Source of the DNA: Paraspadella gotoi
Taxonomy: Eukaryota > Chaetognatha
Length of the DNA stretch: 64,000 nucleotides
Direction of reading: 5' to 3'
NCBI GenBank assembly: GCA_051294375.1
Contig: CM119264.1
Coordinates: forward strand, 20,364,248 to 20,428,247
Below the pieces are notes generated by a model. The model had not been told where the DNA came from and made no database searches. It saw only the letters and a program-made list of their open reading frames with translations. Below, piece after piece: positions 45,134 to 56,592 of the stretch; position 1 is the stretch's first letter; every line of letters begins with the position of its first letter. The position numbers and the translations under genes are program-made.

Positions 45134-45709
45134 CTCCTTCTCTCTCTCTCTCTCTGTCGTCTCTCCTCTCTCTCTCTCCGACGCGCACGCTTGAGTTGCG
45201 TCTCTTTTTCTCTTTCCTCGCCGCGCGTGGTCTTTCGTCTCTTCGTCTTCGCTGTTTTCTTTTCACAATTTCACTCTTGACTCTTCTCTTTTCATTCGGT
45301 CGCTGCTTTCTCTCAGCACTTTCCCGTCTCATTCTACGCGTATTTTTTTTCCCGTATACCTATATTTACATTCTTTCTCGGCCGCCCCTGCCTCATCAAC
45401 AATCTGTTTTCAAATGTTATGATTACCCACCATTTTGATATCGCCACTTTCCTCATCTGTTTTTCTTCCTTTCTATCTACTATCTTTTTCGTCGTCGTCA
45501 TCATTTTCCTCTCTCTTCCTGGTCTCGGACTCTCATCTTCCATCTCTCTTATCGTCTCGGACTCTCATCCTCCATCTCTCTCTTCGTCTCGGACTCTCAT
45601 CTTCCATTTCGCTTCTTCACGACTCTCGTTTCCGATATTTTTCTCAGAACGACCAATTCCATCTGCTTTAATTTCTCATTCGTTCGCGTCTCCATCGACA
45701 TCGTTTCTT

Positions 45710-45765
<56 letters not shown>

Positions 45766-45788
45766 CCTCTCTCTCTCTTCCCTCTCTC

Positions 45789-45827
<39 letters not shown>

Positions 45828-45889
45828 CTCTCTCTCCCTCTGCTGATTTTCCTCCCCCGTTCTTCCCCGGAATGTTGCCTCCTCACAAT
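42345..45889. repeat. Large palindrome centred on N gaps
   Basis: The left arm 42345-43970 is the reverse complement of 44261-45889. The inner ~700 bp of the arms is identical (the same 76-codon frame appears at 43461 forward and 44770 reverse), whereas the outer parts differ by small indels. The centre holds two 25-N gaps and 240 bp that recurs in direct orientation at 45895-46140. This may be a foldback or an assembly hairpin. Confidence 0.75.
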
Positions 45890-46190
45890 AAGCCTTTTTA
45901 CATAAGCCACGGTTTTATCTTTTTTCTGTTTCTCTTTTTTACTCCGCAGTTTAACTGAAATCAACCCCAGCAACCTCGTACCAACCTGCTCCTCTCCTTG
46001 TAATGCTTCTGCTTTACGTCCGCTTCCTTACGACACTACTTCGTCTCTGTTTTCCGCTCCATCTCTCAGCCTGACTCTCGCTCCACACGCCATCCATCAT
46101 CGCGTCTTCAATTCCCTTTTCACTTTCTTCTTCTTCTTTTCTTTCTTTTCTCACCCTTCTCTCTCTCTCTCTCTCTCTCTTCCTCTCTCA

Positions 46191-46229
<39 letters not shown>

Positions 46230-46236
46230 CGTCTTC

Positions 46237-47745
46237 ACTCGATCTTTTTTGTGTAAATATTTACAGTTTGGGCGGAATAGAAGATTTTCACGACCACAGT
46301 TAATAAATTAAATTTATCGGGTCCCGATCCCTGAACGGACTACGGGGTTTGTGTTTGTGTTTTCGTTTGTTTTCGTTTGAGTTTTTGTTTGTGTTTTTGT
46401 TGGTGTTTAAAGCTGTTTTGAGTTTTATGTCGTTTTACTTTTTGAATTATGATGCATTTGAGAGCGCGGTTATGTGACATCAGTGAAGTACAGTATGATT
46501 TTTCTCGTTTGTAACATTTAGTGACAGTATATCTATTAAGGCGGGCCAAAATTTATTACTTTTTATCATTAAGAGTTCTGTAATATAAAATTCATTTGTC
46601 CATCATATACTTAATCAATATTTACTATCACTTTTAAAACTAGTGAATCACAGTATAACATTAAAGCATTTAAATATTTATTAATGCATAGGCAATGAAA
46701 ACATTTTTTTGTAAAAAATTTATTTTTTAAGAACGGATTCAGATAGCCCATAAAAAGTTGTCTACACAAAGTATTATGCATTTTTCAATATTTTGATGAT
46801 AAGTGGGTCAAATAATGGAAAAACTTTTTAAAATCATCATCGTCATACTATAATTTTTATAGTTTTTGCTAATTTTAAGCAATAAAACGAAAAAATTTGG
46901 AAATTTTGTAGTATTTTTTATATCTACCCGAATCCGTTTTTAAAAATTCTGATTTTGAAAAAGAAGCATTTAAAGTTTATTGTATTACTATAATATCAAG
47001 AAAATATTTTTTCAAAATCAGAATTTTAAAAAACGGATTTCGGGTAGATATAAAAATACTACAAAATTTCAAATTTTTTCGTTTTATTGCTTAAAATTAG
47101 CAAAAACTATAAAAATTATAGTATGACGATGATGATGATGATTTTAAAAAGTTTTTCCATTATTTGACGCCCACTTATCATCATAAAATATTGAAAATGC
47201 ATAATACTTTGTGTAGCAAATTTTTATGGGCTATCTGAATCCGTTCTTTAAAAAATAAATTTTTTACAAAAAAAATGTTTCATTGCCTATGCATTAATAA
47301 ATATGTTAAAATGCTTTAATGTTATAACTGTGATTCACTAGTTTTTAAAAGGATAGTAAAATATTGATTAAGTATATGATGGACAAATGAATTTTATATT
47401 ACAGAACTCTTAATGATAAAAAGTAATAATTTTGGCCCGCCTTAATAGATATCTGTCACTAAATGTTACAAACGAGAAAATCATACTGTACTTCACTGAT
47501 GTCACATAACCGCGCTCTCAAATGCATCATAATTCAAAAAGTAAAACGACATAAAACTCAAAACAGCTTTAAACACCAACAAAAAACAAGCAAACAAAAA
47601 CTCAAACGAAAACAAACGAAAACACAAACACAAACCCCGTAGTCCGTTCAGGGATGGGACCGATAAATTTAATTTATTAACATGTGGTCGTGAAAATCTT
47701 CTATTCCGCCAACTGTAATAATTTTACACAAAAAAAGATCGGGGG
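46237..47745. mobile_element. Palindrome F5 containing a TIR element
   Basis: Outer arms (46237-46537 and 47445-47745) are inverted copies around CCCTGAACGGACTACGGGG. Inside, 46538-47444 is bounded by inverted TTAAGGCGGGCCAAAATT and has its own long palindromic arms meeting near 46990 (GAATCCGTTTTTAAAAATTC / its complement). No transposase seen. A fragment of the same TIR is at about 18974. An assembly gap follows at 47821. Confidence 0.7.
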
Positions 47746-47752
47746 AGTGAAG

Positions 47753-47756
<4 letters not shown>

Positions 47757-47815
<59 letters not shown>
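47757..47815. repeat. (AG)n microsatellite next to assembly gap
   Basis: AG repeat directly before the 25-N gap 47821-47845; it mirrors the (CT)n at 46160-46230 on the other side of palindrome F5. Confidence 0.9.
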
Positions 47816-47929
47816 ATCTGNNNNNNNNNNNNNNNNNNNNNNNNNTGCTTCTATGTTATTAACTATATACAAAATCTTAAATTTTTAAAAAATTTATCAT
47901 CCCACAGGGAAGCTCTAACGTTATTTATG

Positions 47930-48092
47930 AAATTGGTACAACCAATATAAAAATTATCCATTCATTTAATAAATAAGCTATCTTGCCCCTGACTTTGGAC
48001 AGGCTTTGGTGGTTTAAGGCCTCCATCACTCTTACAAGATAATAACATAGCAGGTCCCTGCAAGCTTTCAATCAAGACTCTCTCACAGAACT
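47930..48092 (-). repeat. Dispersed repeat D, copy 4
   Basis: The best copy of repeat D, inverted, including the outer part AATCAAGACTCTCTCACAG and AAGATAATAACATAGCAGG. A short fragment recurs at 50318-50345. Confidence 0.75.
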
Positions 48093-48718
48093 CTTAGTTT
48101 TTACTTTGTTCCGCCCTAATATCAATGCAACCCTAAAATTTAAAAATATTAATGACAGTCGGTTTTGATAGTCTCTGTTTAGCATTTTATATGATATATA
48201 ATACAACATATTTGTAATGAGTCTTCTTTATTTAATGACTGTCTATTAAGAGGAGGTCAATGAAACTTCATCAATACAATTTTCCAATTTTTTTCAGATG
48301 ATTAAAAAGTACTTAAAAATAAAGCGAAAATAAATATGAGGTAATGAATATGTAGCATTTTTTTTCTTCTTTAAAATGAAATAAAATTTCAGTTAATCTA
48401 AATATCAAAATACCACTGAGAGCTAAAAAATATAAATCAAGAGTATTAAAAAAGTTGTTAAGCATTAGTCATATTATTTTTCAAAGCACAAAAACAAAAC
48501 AAAGTTTTAAAGAATAAAAAATAGAATATTTTAAGTTACGTATTTAATAAAATTCTTTAAATTTTATATTAACTATGAATTTTTTAAATTAAAAAAAAAT
48601 TTAAATCAGATTACGTTTTATAAAAAAATCATCTTATTATTCTGAAAAGTTACTAAGCATCTAAGCATTAAATAAATATGAAATCTATACCACATTGAAG
48701 AGCAGGTAAAATCAGAGA

Positions 48719-48840
48719 TGTGGAAGCGATCGATTTTCCACCGCTGCCAATCCGGCGCTTCCCGAGACCCCTCCCGCTCCCGATTTCGAGTGTAATCCCT
48801 ACCTTTTTAGCCCGGATCGCTTTCGGTTTCGAGTGCACAT
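48719..48840 (+). mobile_element. Possible further hairpin-led LTR-like element
   Basis: A GC-rich segment in AT-rich DNA begins TGTGGAAGCGATCGATTTTC, a hairpin (GTGGAA/TTCCAC) as in families A and C, and is followed by GAGTGTAATCCC and GGTTTCGAGTGC, B-box-like strings. Its first ~20 bp resemble the complement of 55675-55695. No end or target duplication was identified. Confidence 0.3.
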
Positions 48841-49011
48841 TGCTTCCTTCCTTTAGAAATTTTATATTTGTTATTATATATATAAATACTTTCTTTAGTC
48901 ATACAATTCATTGGTAGAATAATTTTAAACAATTTTTTTTATTTACAAATAATAAGTGAAATTTTAATTAGACTTGTTTTAACTTTTTAAAGTCTTTTAC
49001 TATATAATGTT

Positions 49012-49634
49012 GTGTTTGAAATTTAAAAAAAAATTGAAATATGTTTTCAACAATGATTTTTAATTTTCATAAAAAAATGGACAATTACAATTCAAGCCGC
49101 CTTCAGCATTAAGAGTTTGTAAAAATATTGGCAATTTTTTTGCAAAAGAAGCGAGAAAGAGAGGCAAAAAATTTTTAATACAGAGTTCAGAAAAGGATAG
49201 TAGTCAGAAGTGAGGACAGACAGAGTGAGTTTTTGAAAAGAAGTGAAAATGGTCGGAGAGAGAAAGAGAGACAGTTGGTAAATAATACATTTTGTAATGT
49301 CATTTTATCTTTGTTGTATATAACTAAATATATTATTTACCAATTGTCTCTCACTCTATCCCTCTCTCTCTCTGACCATTTTTTCTTCTTTTTAAAACTT
49401 ACTCTATCTGCCTTTCAGCCTGTCCTCACTTCTGTCTACTATTATTTTCTCAACTTTATATTAGAAACTTGTTGCCCTCTCTCTCTCTCTTTCTATCTTT
49501 CTTCTTTTGAACATAATTTGCAAATAATTTCACAAATTCTTAACGCTGATAAAAGCTTGAATTGAAAGCCAAAACATGTCCATTTTTCTATGAAAAATAA
49601 AAATTGTTATTAAAAACATATTTAAAACTTTTTT
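49012..49634. mobile_element. Degenerate hammerhead-family foldback
   Basis: Flanked by CTATATAATGTT (49000-49011) and CTATGTAATGTT (49635-49646), a 12-bp duplication with one change. Inverted arms contain TTTTCAACAATGATTTTTAA-like ends and (AG)n/(CT)n tracts. The ribozyme cores are broken (CTGATAA and CAAAAC on the right; CTGAAGG on the left). Otherwise its organisation is that of the element at 40090. Confidence 0.65.
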
Positions 49635-49646
49635 CTATGTAATGTT

Positions 49647-51351
49647 AAATTTTTTTAAAAGTATTTGATAGAGAGAGTCTCTTTATATTTTTATCTTTCT
49701 CTTTCGCTCTCTCTCTCTTGCTCTTAGTAGCATATAGTTATTCTCTGTTTATTTATTTTTGAAAAAATATATAAATATTTATATAAAAAAAGATAAAAAA
49801 AGAGATCTAAAAAATAAAAGAAAGCTTTTTTGAAAAATAATTCCTTAATTTCTTTTGAACTTTTGTTAACCATTAAAAATTAACCTAATGCCAAATTTAA
49901 TTTTATATTAAAACCAAATTCCGAAACTCGATCCCAAACCTTTTTCGATATTATTTTTATATTTTTGGATAGAGAATATCTGCAATAATATAAATCTTAA
50001 GTTACGTCTAAATTGGCCAATGGGTTTAGAAGAAATCGACCAAAAACAACCAAAATTCCACCCCTTTTTTTTAACATGTTCGCCTTATAAGATTATTGCC
50101 GATTCTGACTTCCTCTTACAAACTTTATTTCCGCTAGTTAATTTTTTTTCCTTAAACGAAAGAAAGGAATTCATAACTTTCTATTATTTTATAACTTATG
50201 GGTATTGTGATTAAACTTTCTTTCGTTGTGTTTTAGATAATTGTCTTTAGTTTCAATTAACTTATGGGTAAAAAAATATGATAAATTACATTATAATGAT
50301 ATTATTATATTATTATAATTTTTATATTGGTTGTACCAATTTCATTAACATTGGGTTATTATGAAAGTGTAATGTCTTGTGAAGACTGTGAGAGTTAAAT
50401 AATTAAAAAATTCGCCTATTTTATTATTGAAAACTAACATTAAACATCCTTGTTCTCTAACATAAAATAATGTTTACTTTTTGCTGGTAGAAAAGAAAGA
50501 TAAATGTGATGGGGTGAATAATATTTTTTAGAATTTTTTAAACATGCTTGTAAAATCAGACAAGCAAATATTTAAATAAAAAAAATTATATTTTACTAAA
50601 GTTTTACTAAAGTATAATTTATCTTTTTTTCTTTCAGAATCACTAAAAAGAATTTAATTTTCATTTATTTTTATGGGGTATCATTAGTTTTAAATTCATT
50701 ATAATTTTGACTTAGTTTGACACTCACCCTGTAAAGAAGTTTCAGCAAAAATAATTCTAAAATTGTATCTTGTATGTGCCCTATGATTATGGCTTCATTT
50801 TGGTACTATTTCCATCCCTTTATCTTTGTTCCTTCAAAAGATATGAGGAAAAATCAGTTTTTTCTCTCAACCTTTCTTTTACTTTTTTTTTAAATAAAAA
50901 TTTCGCGATAAAAACTGGACCAATTTACTTTACCATGGTGGTTTATTATGAAAAAATTGGTCAATAATAAAAAGAAAAAAAAGTCGAGCTCTAGGGACAC
51001 AAGGCTTTTGGAATCTCATAATTTGAAGTACCATTTATAATGCTAACATACCGTAATCCCGTTTGTAATTTTAAAAAAGTGAAATTTCCCTTTCTTTTCT
51101 ATAGTAAAAATGAGGTTAGAAAATTCTCCAGAGATGAGTAGTCCATTTCTCCTGCCTTGTTTGATAATAAAATCTTTTTCAAATGCCACAAGAATAAAAA
51201 GTCAAGCTCTTGAGATGCAACGCTATCGGAATCGTGCGTTTTTATAACTGTTTTCTACCAGAATTTATCCCAATATCGTTTGTAAAGTTGGGCAGTCAGA
51301 TTCGAACGGAAATCTCTATTAAAAAAATGAATTTTTTTTTAAGCAAGATTT
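49647..51351. other. AT-rich sequence with F1-related fragments
   Basis: No gene supported. Around 50890-51310 landmarks such as ACTTTACCATGGTGG and GGGCAGTCAGATTCGAACG resemble foldback F1 at 4.33-5.64 kb. Confidence 0.45.
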
Positions 51352-52625
51352 TTAGTCGGATCTGCTTATCAGCAGATCCCGACTCTATAACTCTACTTTT
51401 TATAACTCACTTTGTCGTTCCGTCGGTCCGCCCGCCTCAATATTGTCGGCCACACACTTATATCATGGTCAGAACAGTCGAATTAGATGTAAATTAATGC
51501 AAAAAAAATGCATGGTTCCGTCTGGTGTCGTCCAGTCCGTCTCGTCCGTCGTCGTCCGTCCGTCCGTCCGTCGCGTCCGTCCTCCGGTGCCCGTCCACGT
51601 TAGCAAAAACACCAATTACTCGTGGTTATTGGATGTGGATGGATTTAAATGAAAATTTTGTGTGTGGATAGGTAAGTGTGTGATTGAGCTGGATATGAAA
51701 GTTTCGAATGGAATCGTTCCGAGTGGAAGATGAGTTTTAAATGGAAAAAACAAAAAGAAACACTATGATTCACATATCTTGGAATCAACCAATTGTGTCA
51801 TGAGTGGAAGGGCTGAATTGACCTGCCAATTTTGATATGTTGGGTAGGAGAAGTGTGTGATTGAACAGGAAATCAGAGTTTCGATGGAATAGTTTGATGG
51901 AAATTGAGTTTAAATGGGAAAAAATACAAAAAACCTGTTTTAGACTAATTGATTATGCTTGCTCTTTTTTCTTTTATAGTTAAATGTATCTGCAGGATAT
52001 GTATTGAATAAAGTCAAATAATTGTACCAGTGTGTACAATTAATTGTATATAAATTAATCAATAATTACATTTTTAATATAGTCTCAATCAAATCCGATC
52101 CCATCCGTGCCCATCTTTTAGCAAAAAGCTCATAACTCGTGATTGGCTGGTTGGATTGGGAATTAAATTTTTGTGTGTGGGTTAGGAAAGTGGTGTGATA
52201 AAGCTGGGATATAAAATTTCGATGGAATCGGTGTGGAGTGAAATTAGTTTAAATGAAAAAACATAAGTCGAATTTACTAAAATCTTTTTATTAGATTAAT
52301 TTTAAACAAGTAAAATACTCCAATTTAATCAATAATTGGATGGATAGATTGAGTTGAAATTTCTGTGTGTGGGTAGGAAAACGTATGACGAAGCTTGATA
52401 TAAAGTTTCAGTGGAAACGTACCAGTGGAAATGGTTTAAGATGAAAAAAATATGAAGGTCAAATTTACTTGAATCTTTGTTATTTATTTATAACCCATGA
52501 TAGATTGAGATGAAATTTTTGTGAGCCGATAGGAAAGTGAGGTGAAAGAAGCTAGAATAGTAAAGTTTTGACGCGAATGCAAGTTGAAAAAATTATGTGC
52601 AAGTTGAAAAAATGATGCACAGTTA

Positions 52626-52667
52626 AAAAAATCTTAAAAGCATAAGGATCCGTCATATTGCATAAAA

Positions 52668-52698
<31 letters not shown>

Positions 52699-53093
52699 GA
52701 GAGAGAGAGAGAGAGTGAGAGAGAGAAGAGAGAGAGTGAGAGAGAGAGAGCAGGAAGGAGACATAAAATAAAAAACTCTTAAAATGACTCAAGAATCGAG
52801 CCAGAGCCACTATCATAGAAAATTAATGAAAAACACGCGGGAAAAAAAACGAAAATGAATCATGCGAATAACGAATTGTTGATGTACTAAGTATTGATGG
52901 GTAATACTATTGATTGATGTAATAGTATTTCTTATTGATGTAATAGGAATTGATTATTGATTCGATGATAATCACATATTATTGTATCACGCGATGATAG
53001 TCATTCAGTCTGCTGGTGATGATAGTCAATAAAAACAAACAAATGCAGTGTATGACGTGAAAGAGAGAGAGAGAGAGAGAGAGAAGGAGCAAT

Positions 53094-53139
<46 letters not shown>

Positions 53140-53157
53140 AGAGAGAGAAGAAGAGAG

Positions 53158-53192
<35 letters not shown>

Positions 53193-53649
53193 GAGAAGAA
53201 GAGAATAAATCCACGAAAATCTCGGATGAAAATAATGGGATTTTGTATTGAAAAAGCGCGGAATAAATGGCAATAATAAAAAGTTTTTAGAAGGAAAAAA
53301 ATAATCAGAATTTTTTCAAAAAAACAAACGATCACGGCAAAAAGATCGGACAGATAGGGACAGACACACACAGAGAGACAGAGAGACAGAGAGAGAGAGA
53401 GAAAAAGAGAGAGAGAGAGAGACAGCGCTGCAGAGAAAAAGAGAAAGAGAAGAGCGATAATATAATAATTAAAAGAGAGAGAGAGAGAGAAGCTCTACAG
53501 CCCTTTACTCGTTAAAAAATCAGCAGTACTTATGGCGCCGCACGTAGCGTGAGCTTATTCTCTACCCAAAGGACCCGGGTTCGTGCCCTGTCCGCGGCAT
53601 CATTTTTACATTAGTGAACCCACATTATATCTAAAAATTTTTTTGTAAA

Positions 53650-53702
<53 letters not shown>

Positions 53703-54005
53703 AGCTGGACAGACGCTGCAGAGCGCGGAACTCGGTTTTTAGAAAGAAGCAGTGACGGAGAAAAGAGAAGAACGAGAGAGCGACATATAATTAAAACGTT
53801 TTGTTTGTAAATAAAACATAACAAATACCAATATTGATATGAACATGAGAATTTTAAAGATCTTGATGATTAGAAGCCATATTATGAAAAATTCAACTCC
53901 CTATGATATCACACTTTCAAGAAGCCATGATTGCAAAAAAGCGAGACCGAAAGCTAAACCGAAAAAAAATCTAGACAGGACGGGCTTTGCCCGCCTGGCT
54001 CGATA
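52626..54005 (-). mobile_element. Composite repeat R, copy 5 (inverted)
   Basis: Read on the minus strand it ends with the TATCATCGCATCAA array and CTTTTAAGATTTTTT at 52626, and begins near 54005 with ATCGAGCC and the hairpin around GGCGGGCAAAGCCCG. Several (AG)n islands match the (CT)n islands of the other copies. It sits inside family G, so it inserted later. Confidence 0.65.
53531..53600 (+). other. tRNA-like module
   Basis: A GC-rich 70-bp segment with A-box-like TAGCGTGAGC, and CCCGGGTTCGTGCCCTG forming a T-arm with a near-consensus B box. The part ACCCAAAGGACCCGGG resembles the T-arm region of the TRIM LTR. Acceptor-stem pairing is poor, so it is not a functional tRNA gene but probably the head of a tRNA-derived element. 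It lies within R copy 5. Confidence 0.45.
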
Positions 54006-54109
54006 ATAGAGGATATTTGTTTGTTTTTGATAAAATGTAAACAAACATTTAATAACTGTCCTGACTCAAATTTTAAGGACATCGATGATGACAAGCTGAA
54101 TATAAATTA

Positions 54110-54225
54110 TAATTAATCTATATTAATTAATTAATTATTAATTAATCTATTAATTTAATTAAATCTATTATTAATTAATTAATTATTATTAATTAATTAA
54201 TTAATCAATTAATTAATTAATTATC
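54110..54225. repeat. (TTAA)n / ATTAATTA tract
   Basis: Imperfect TTAATTAA repeats at the terminal part of family G; the same tract is found at 6063-6135 and 7330-7370. Confidence 0.85.
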
Positions 54226-54262
54226 GTAGGCAGATCCGACATTGTTTGCTCAAACTTGTTTT

Positions 54263-55939
54263 TTTACAAATAAATTGACGAAACAGAATGAAGTAATTTA
54301 TATAGTTCTATCTACCTCTGGCTCCTGATTCCTTTCTGTTTTTTCTAACAGATAATAAACCATAATAAACCATAATATCATTGAATGATGCTTGATGCAT
54401 CATATAAAATCTTATATATTTTTTTTCTATTTAATTTTTAATAAATTAAGAAAGAAAGAGCGTGATATGATTTAAATTCAACATTTTCTCTTTCTTTCTC
54501 TCAAGCATGGATATTTATTTAAATTATGAATGTTTAATTTATTGATTGACTAGCTCATTTATTTTTTATTTAATAATTTTTATTTATTTATTTTATAATC
54601 TTTTCATTTTTTTAAATTTTTTTTTGTTTAGTGTGAGAGGGGAAGATAAAGAAAGAGAGAGAGAGAGTTAGAGATATAAGTATGTATAATTATAATAAAA
54701 TAGTTAAAAAAACATCGACCTATATCTTTTTTATCTTTTCCTTTTTATTATGCAATATTACCAAGACAGATCAATAATTTTTACTCAAACTTGTTTGTAA
54801 CATGAAAAACCTTATGGATTTTAAAAAATATATATATTTTTAAATTTAAAGAAAAACAAAATACAATATAAAATTCTATATAAATTCTATAAAACTAAAA
54901 ATCTTTAATTTACATTTTAATTTAACTTATAATTATTTTTATTACCCAAAATATATTTCCAGACAAAAAACCTTTTCTTCTGCTTTTTTTATTTCCACCG
55001 GCATCTTGCGCCCTCTCAAAACATCTTTACTTACCAAAACAAAAGAAAATCCAAAGCATTGCCAGGCGAGTTTTGTTTAGATATTTCATATAACAGAACT
55101 TTTAATAATTAAAATGTAATAGGTTTTAACCCACTTTACTTTTTTTATGTTTGTTTTTACTTATTTTTGTTTTTTTTACTTACTTTCTTTTTTCATATAT
55201 TAAATACTTTTTTTTTCTTTATTCCTTTTTTCTTTTTTTCTTTCTTTCTTTTTCTTTCTTTCTTTCCTTATCTTTTTTTACTTTTTTCATTTAAATTTAA
55301 AAATATATTCTAAAGAATAATTAAAAAAATATGTAATCTTCTATAATGATGCTCGACCCAAGAGTAAGAGAAAAAGAAAGGAAAGAAAAAAATAAAAAAA
55401 GAGAATATATGAATAAAAAAAATTAAAAGCAAAACATTTTAAATATTAAAAACAAATTACAAAAAGAAAAATTCAGAAAAACAGAGGGGAAATAAGAAAA
55501 AAAAATAAAGAAAGAGAGGGCAGGGGGTTGCAAAGGTTTTAATACATTAAATGCTCTTCTTTTTTAAACAAAAACAAATGATCAGGAAGCGAACACGCAT
55601 GGTTATTATAGCTTCCGGGTTCAATCCCTTATTCTCAATTTTTCTATTGCTCCCGGTTTCGCGTTCCTCAAAAATCGGCTGCTTCCACAGTGTTCGCTTA
55701 CGCATTCCGGATCGCGTCCACATCTCTGGGTAAAATGCTACATTTTGCATACTATATCCTTTAAATTTAACAAAGTTTTGATTGGTTGTGACTACGTGAA
55801 ACATTTAAAGGTAAAAACATTATAAGTTGATCGATAAATATAATTAGTTCATTGGGGCCTAGAAGTTAATACTAAAGACTTATTAGAATTATGTAAAAAT
55901 TGATCGATCTAAAAATGCCAGACGGCGGGTTATAAAATG
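54263..55939. other. AT-rich, pyrimidine and purine tracts
   Basis: TTTC/CTTT-rich sequence at 55215-55275 and GAAA-rich sequence at 55370-55520. A GC-richer stretch at 55600-55735 holds a perfect B box GGTTCAATCCC (55618-55628) and, inverted, a TGTGGAAGC start near 55695, so it may be a relative of the segment at 48719. No gene. Confidence 0.4.
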
Positions 55940-55943
55940 AGCC

Positions 55944-56588
55944 TATGGTGGACTAAAATCCACCAACCGTTCATCAGCGGCCATTGGTGCCGGAGGCAAG
56001 TCATTCGCCTCCCAACCCAAAGGTCCGGGGTTCTAGCCCGGTGGTCGCCTAGCAGTTTAAAGGGACGGGGCGCTTAACCCGCCTGTAACTCGGTTTTACA
56101 GCCTGATCCAAAGCTCAGGGACTGCTTATATTGAACGGTTCTGTCACTAACACATAACAATAATTACTGTCTCTTCCTTGGTGAGCCAGACTTCCGAACA
56201 CAACAGCAACAACAACACTATCAGGCGACATGCCTCAACCTGGCGATGCACTTTCCGCCCACAACACATCAGGCGACATGCCTCAACTTGGTGATGAACT
56301 TTCCACCAACCACACAATTCACTGAAGAGACGCAACAGACTTCTCCCTACGGGAGGGGGGGATGTATGGTGGACTAAAATCCACCAACCGTTCATCAGTG
56401 GCCATTGGTGCTGGAGGCAAGTCATTCGCCTCCCAACCCAAAGGTCCGGGGTTCTAGCCCGGTGGTCGCCTAGCAGTTTAGAGGGACGGGGCGCTTAACC
56501 CGCCTGTAACTCGGTGTTACAGCCTGATCCGAAGCTCAGGGACTGCTTATATTGAACGGTTCTGTCATTAACACATATCAATAATTCA
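55944..56588 (+). mobile_element. TRIM element, copy 2 (complete)
   Basis: Flanked by AGCC (55940-55943, 56589-56592). 5' LTR 55944-56177 (234 bp), spacer T, primer-binding site TGGTGAGCCAGACTTCC (56179-56195), interior with two direct repeats of GGCGACATGCCTCAA type, polypurine tract GGGAGGGGGGGA (56351-56362), 3' LTR 56365-56588 (224 bp, lacking ACTGTCTCTT near its end). Each LTR opens with a hairpin GGTGGA/TCCACC and carries a tRNA-like T-arm CCGGG-GTTCTAG-CCCGG (56025-56041 in the 5' LTR) and a hairpin CTGTAAC/GTTACAG. No protein capacity. Confidence 0.85.
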
Positions 56589-56592
56589 AGCC

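Larger units (their letters stand above)
51352..54262 (+). mobile_element. Repeat family G, long copy interrupted by R
   Basis: Starts at the hairpin GGATCTGCTTATCAGCAGATCC (51356-51377), continues through the CCGT tract and the diverged ~150-200-bp units, and ends with CAGATCCGACATTGTTTGCT then CAAACTTGTT (54231-54260). An inverted R element occupies 52626-54005. Compared with the copies at 6-7 and 17 kb, 51.35-52.6 kb carries an unusual density of single-base insertions. Confidence 0.7.

Noticed and set aside
53531-53600. Functional tRNA gene
   Set aside because: Acceptor-stem pairing and anticodon arm are not convincing; the context is a mobile element.
56030-56041. True tRNA gene in the TRIM LTR
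   Set aside because: Only the T-arm pairs well; acceptor stem and anticodon arm are poor and the same sequence occurs in several copies of a repeat.
55944-56588. SINE dimer interpretation of the TRIM composites
   Set aside because: Primer-binding site, polypurine tract, solo LTR and 4-bp duplications at three loci fit an LTR element better; no A-rich or short tandem tail is present.
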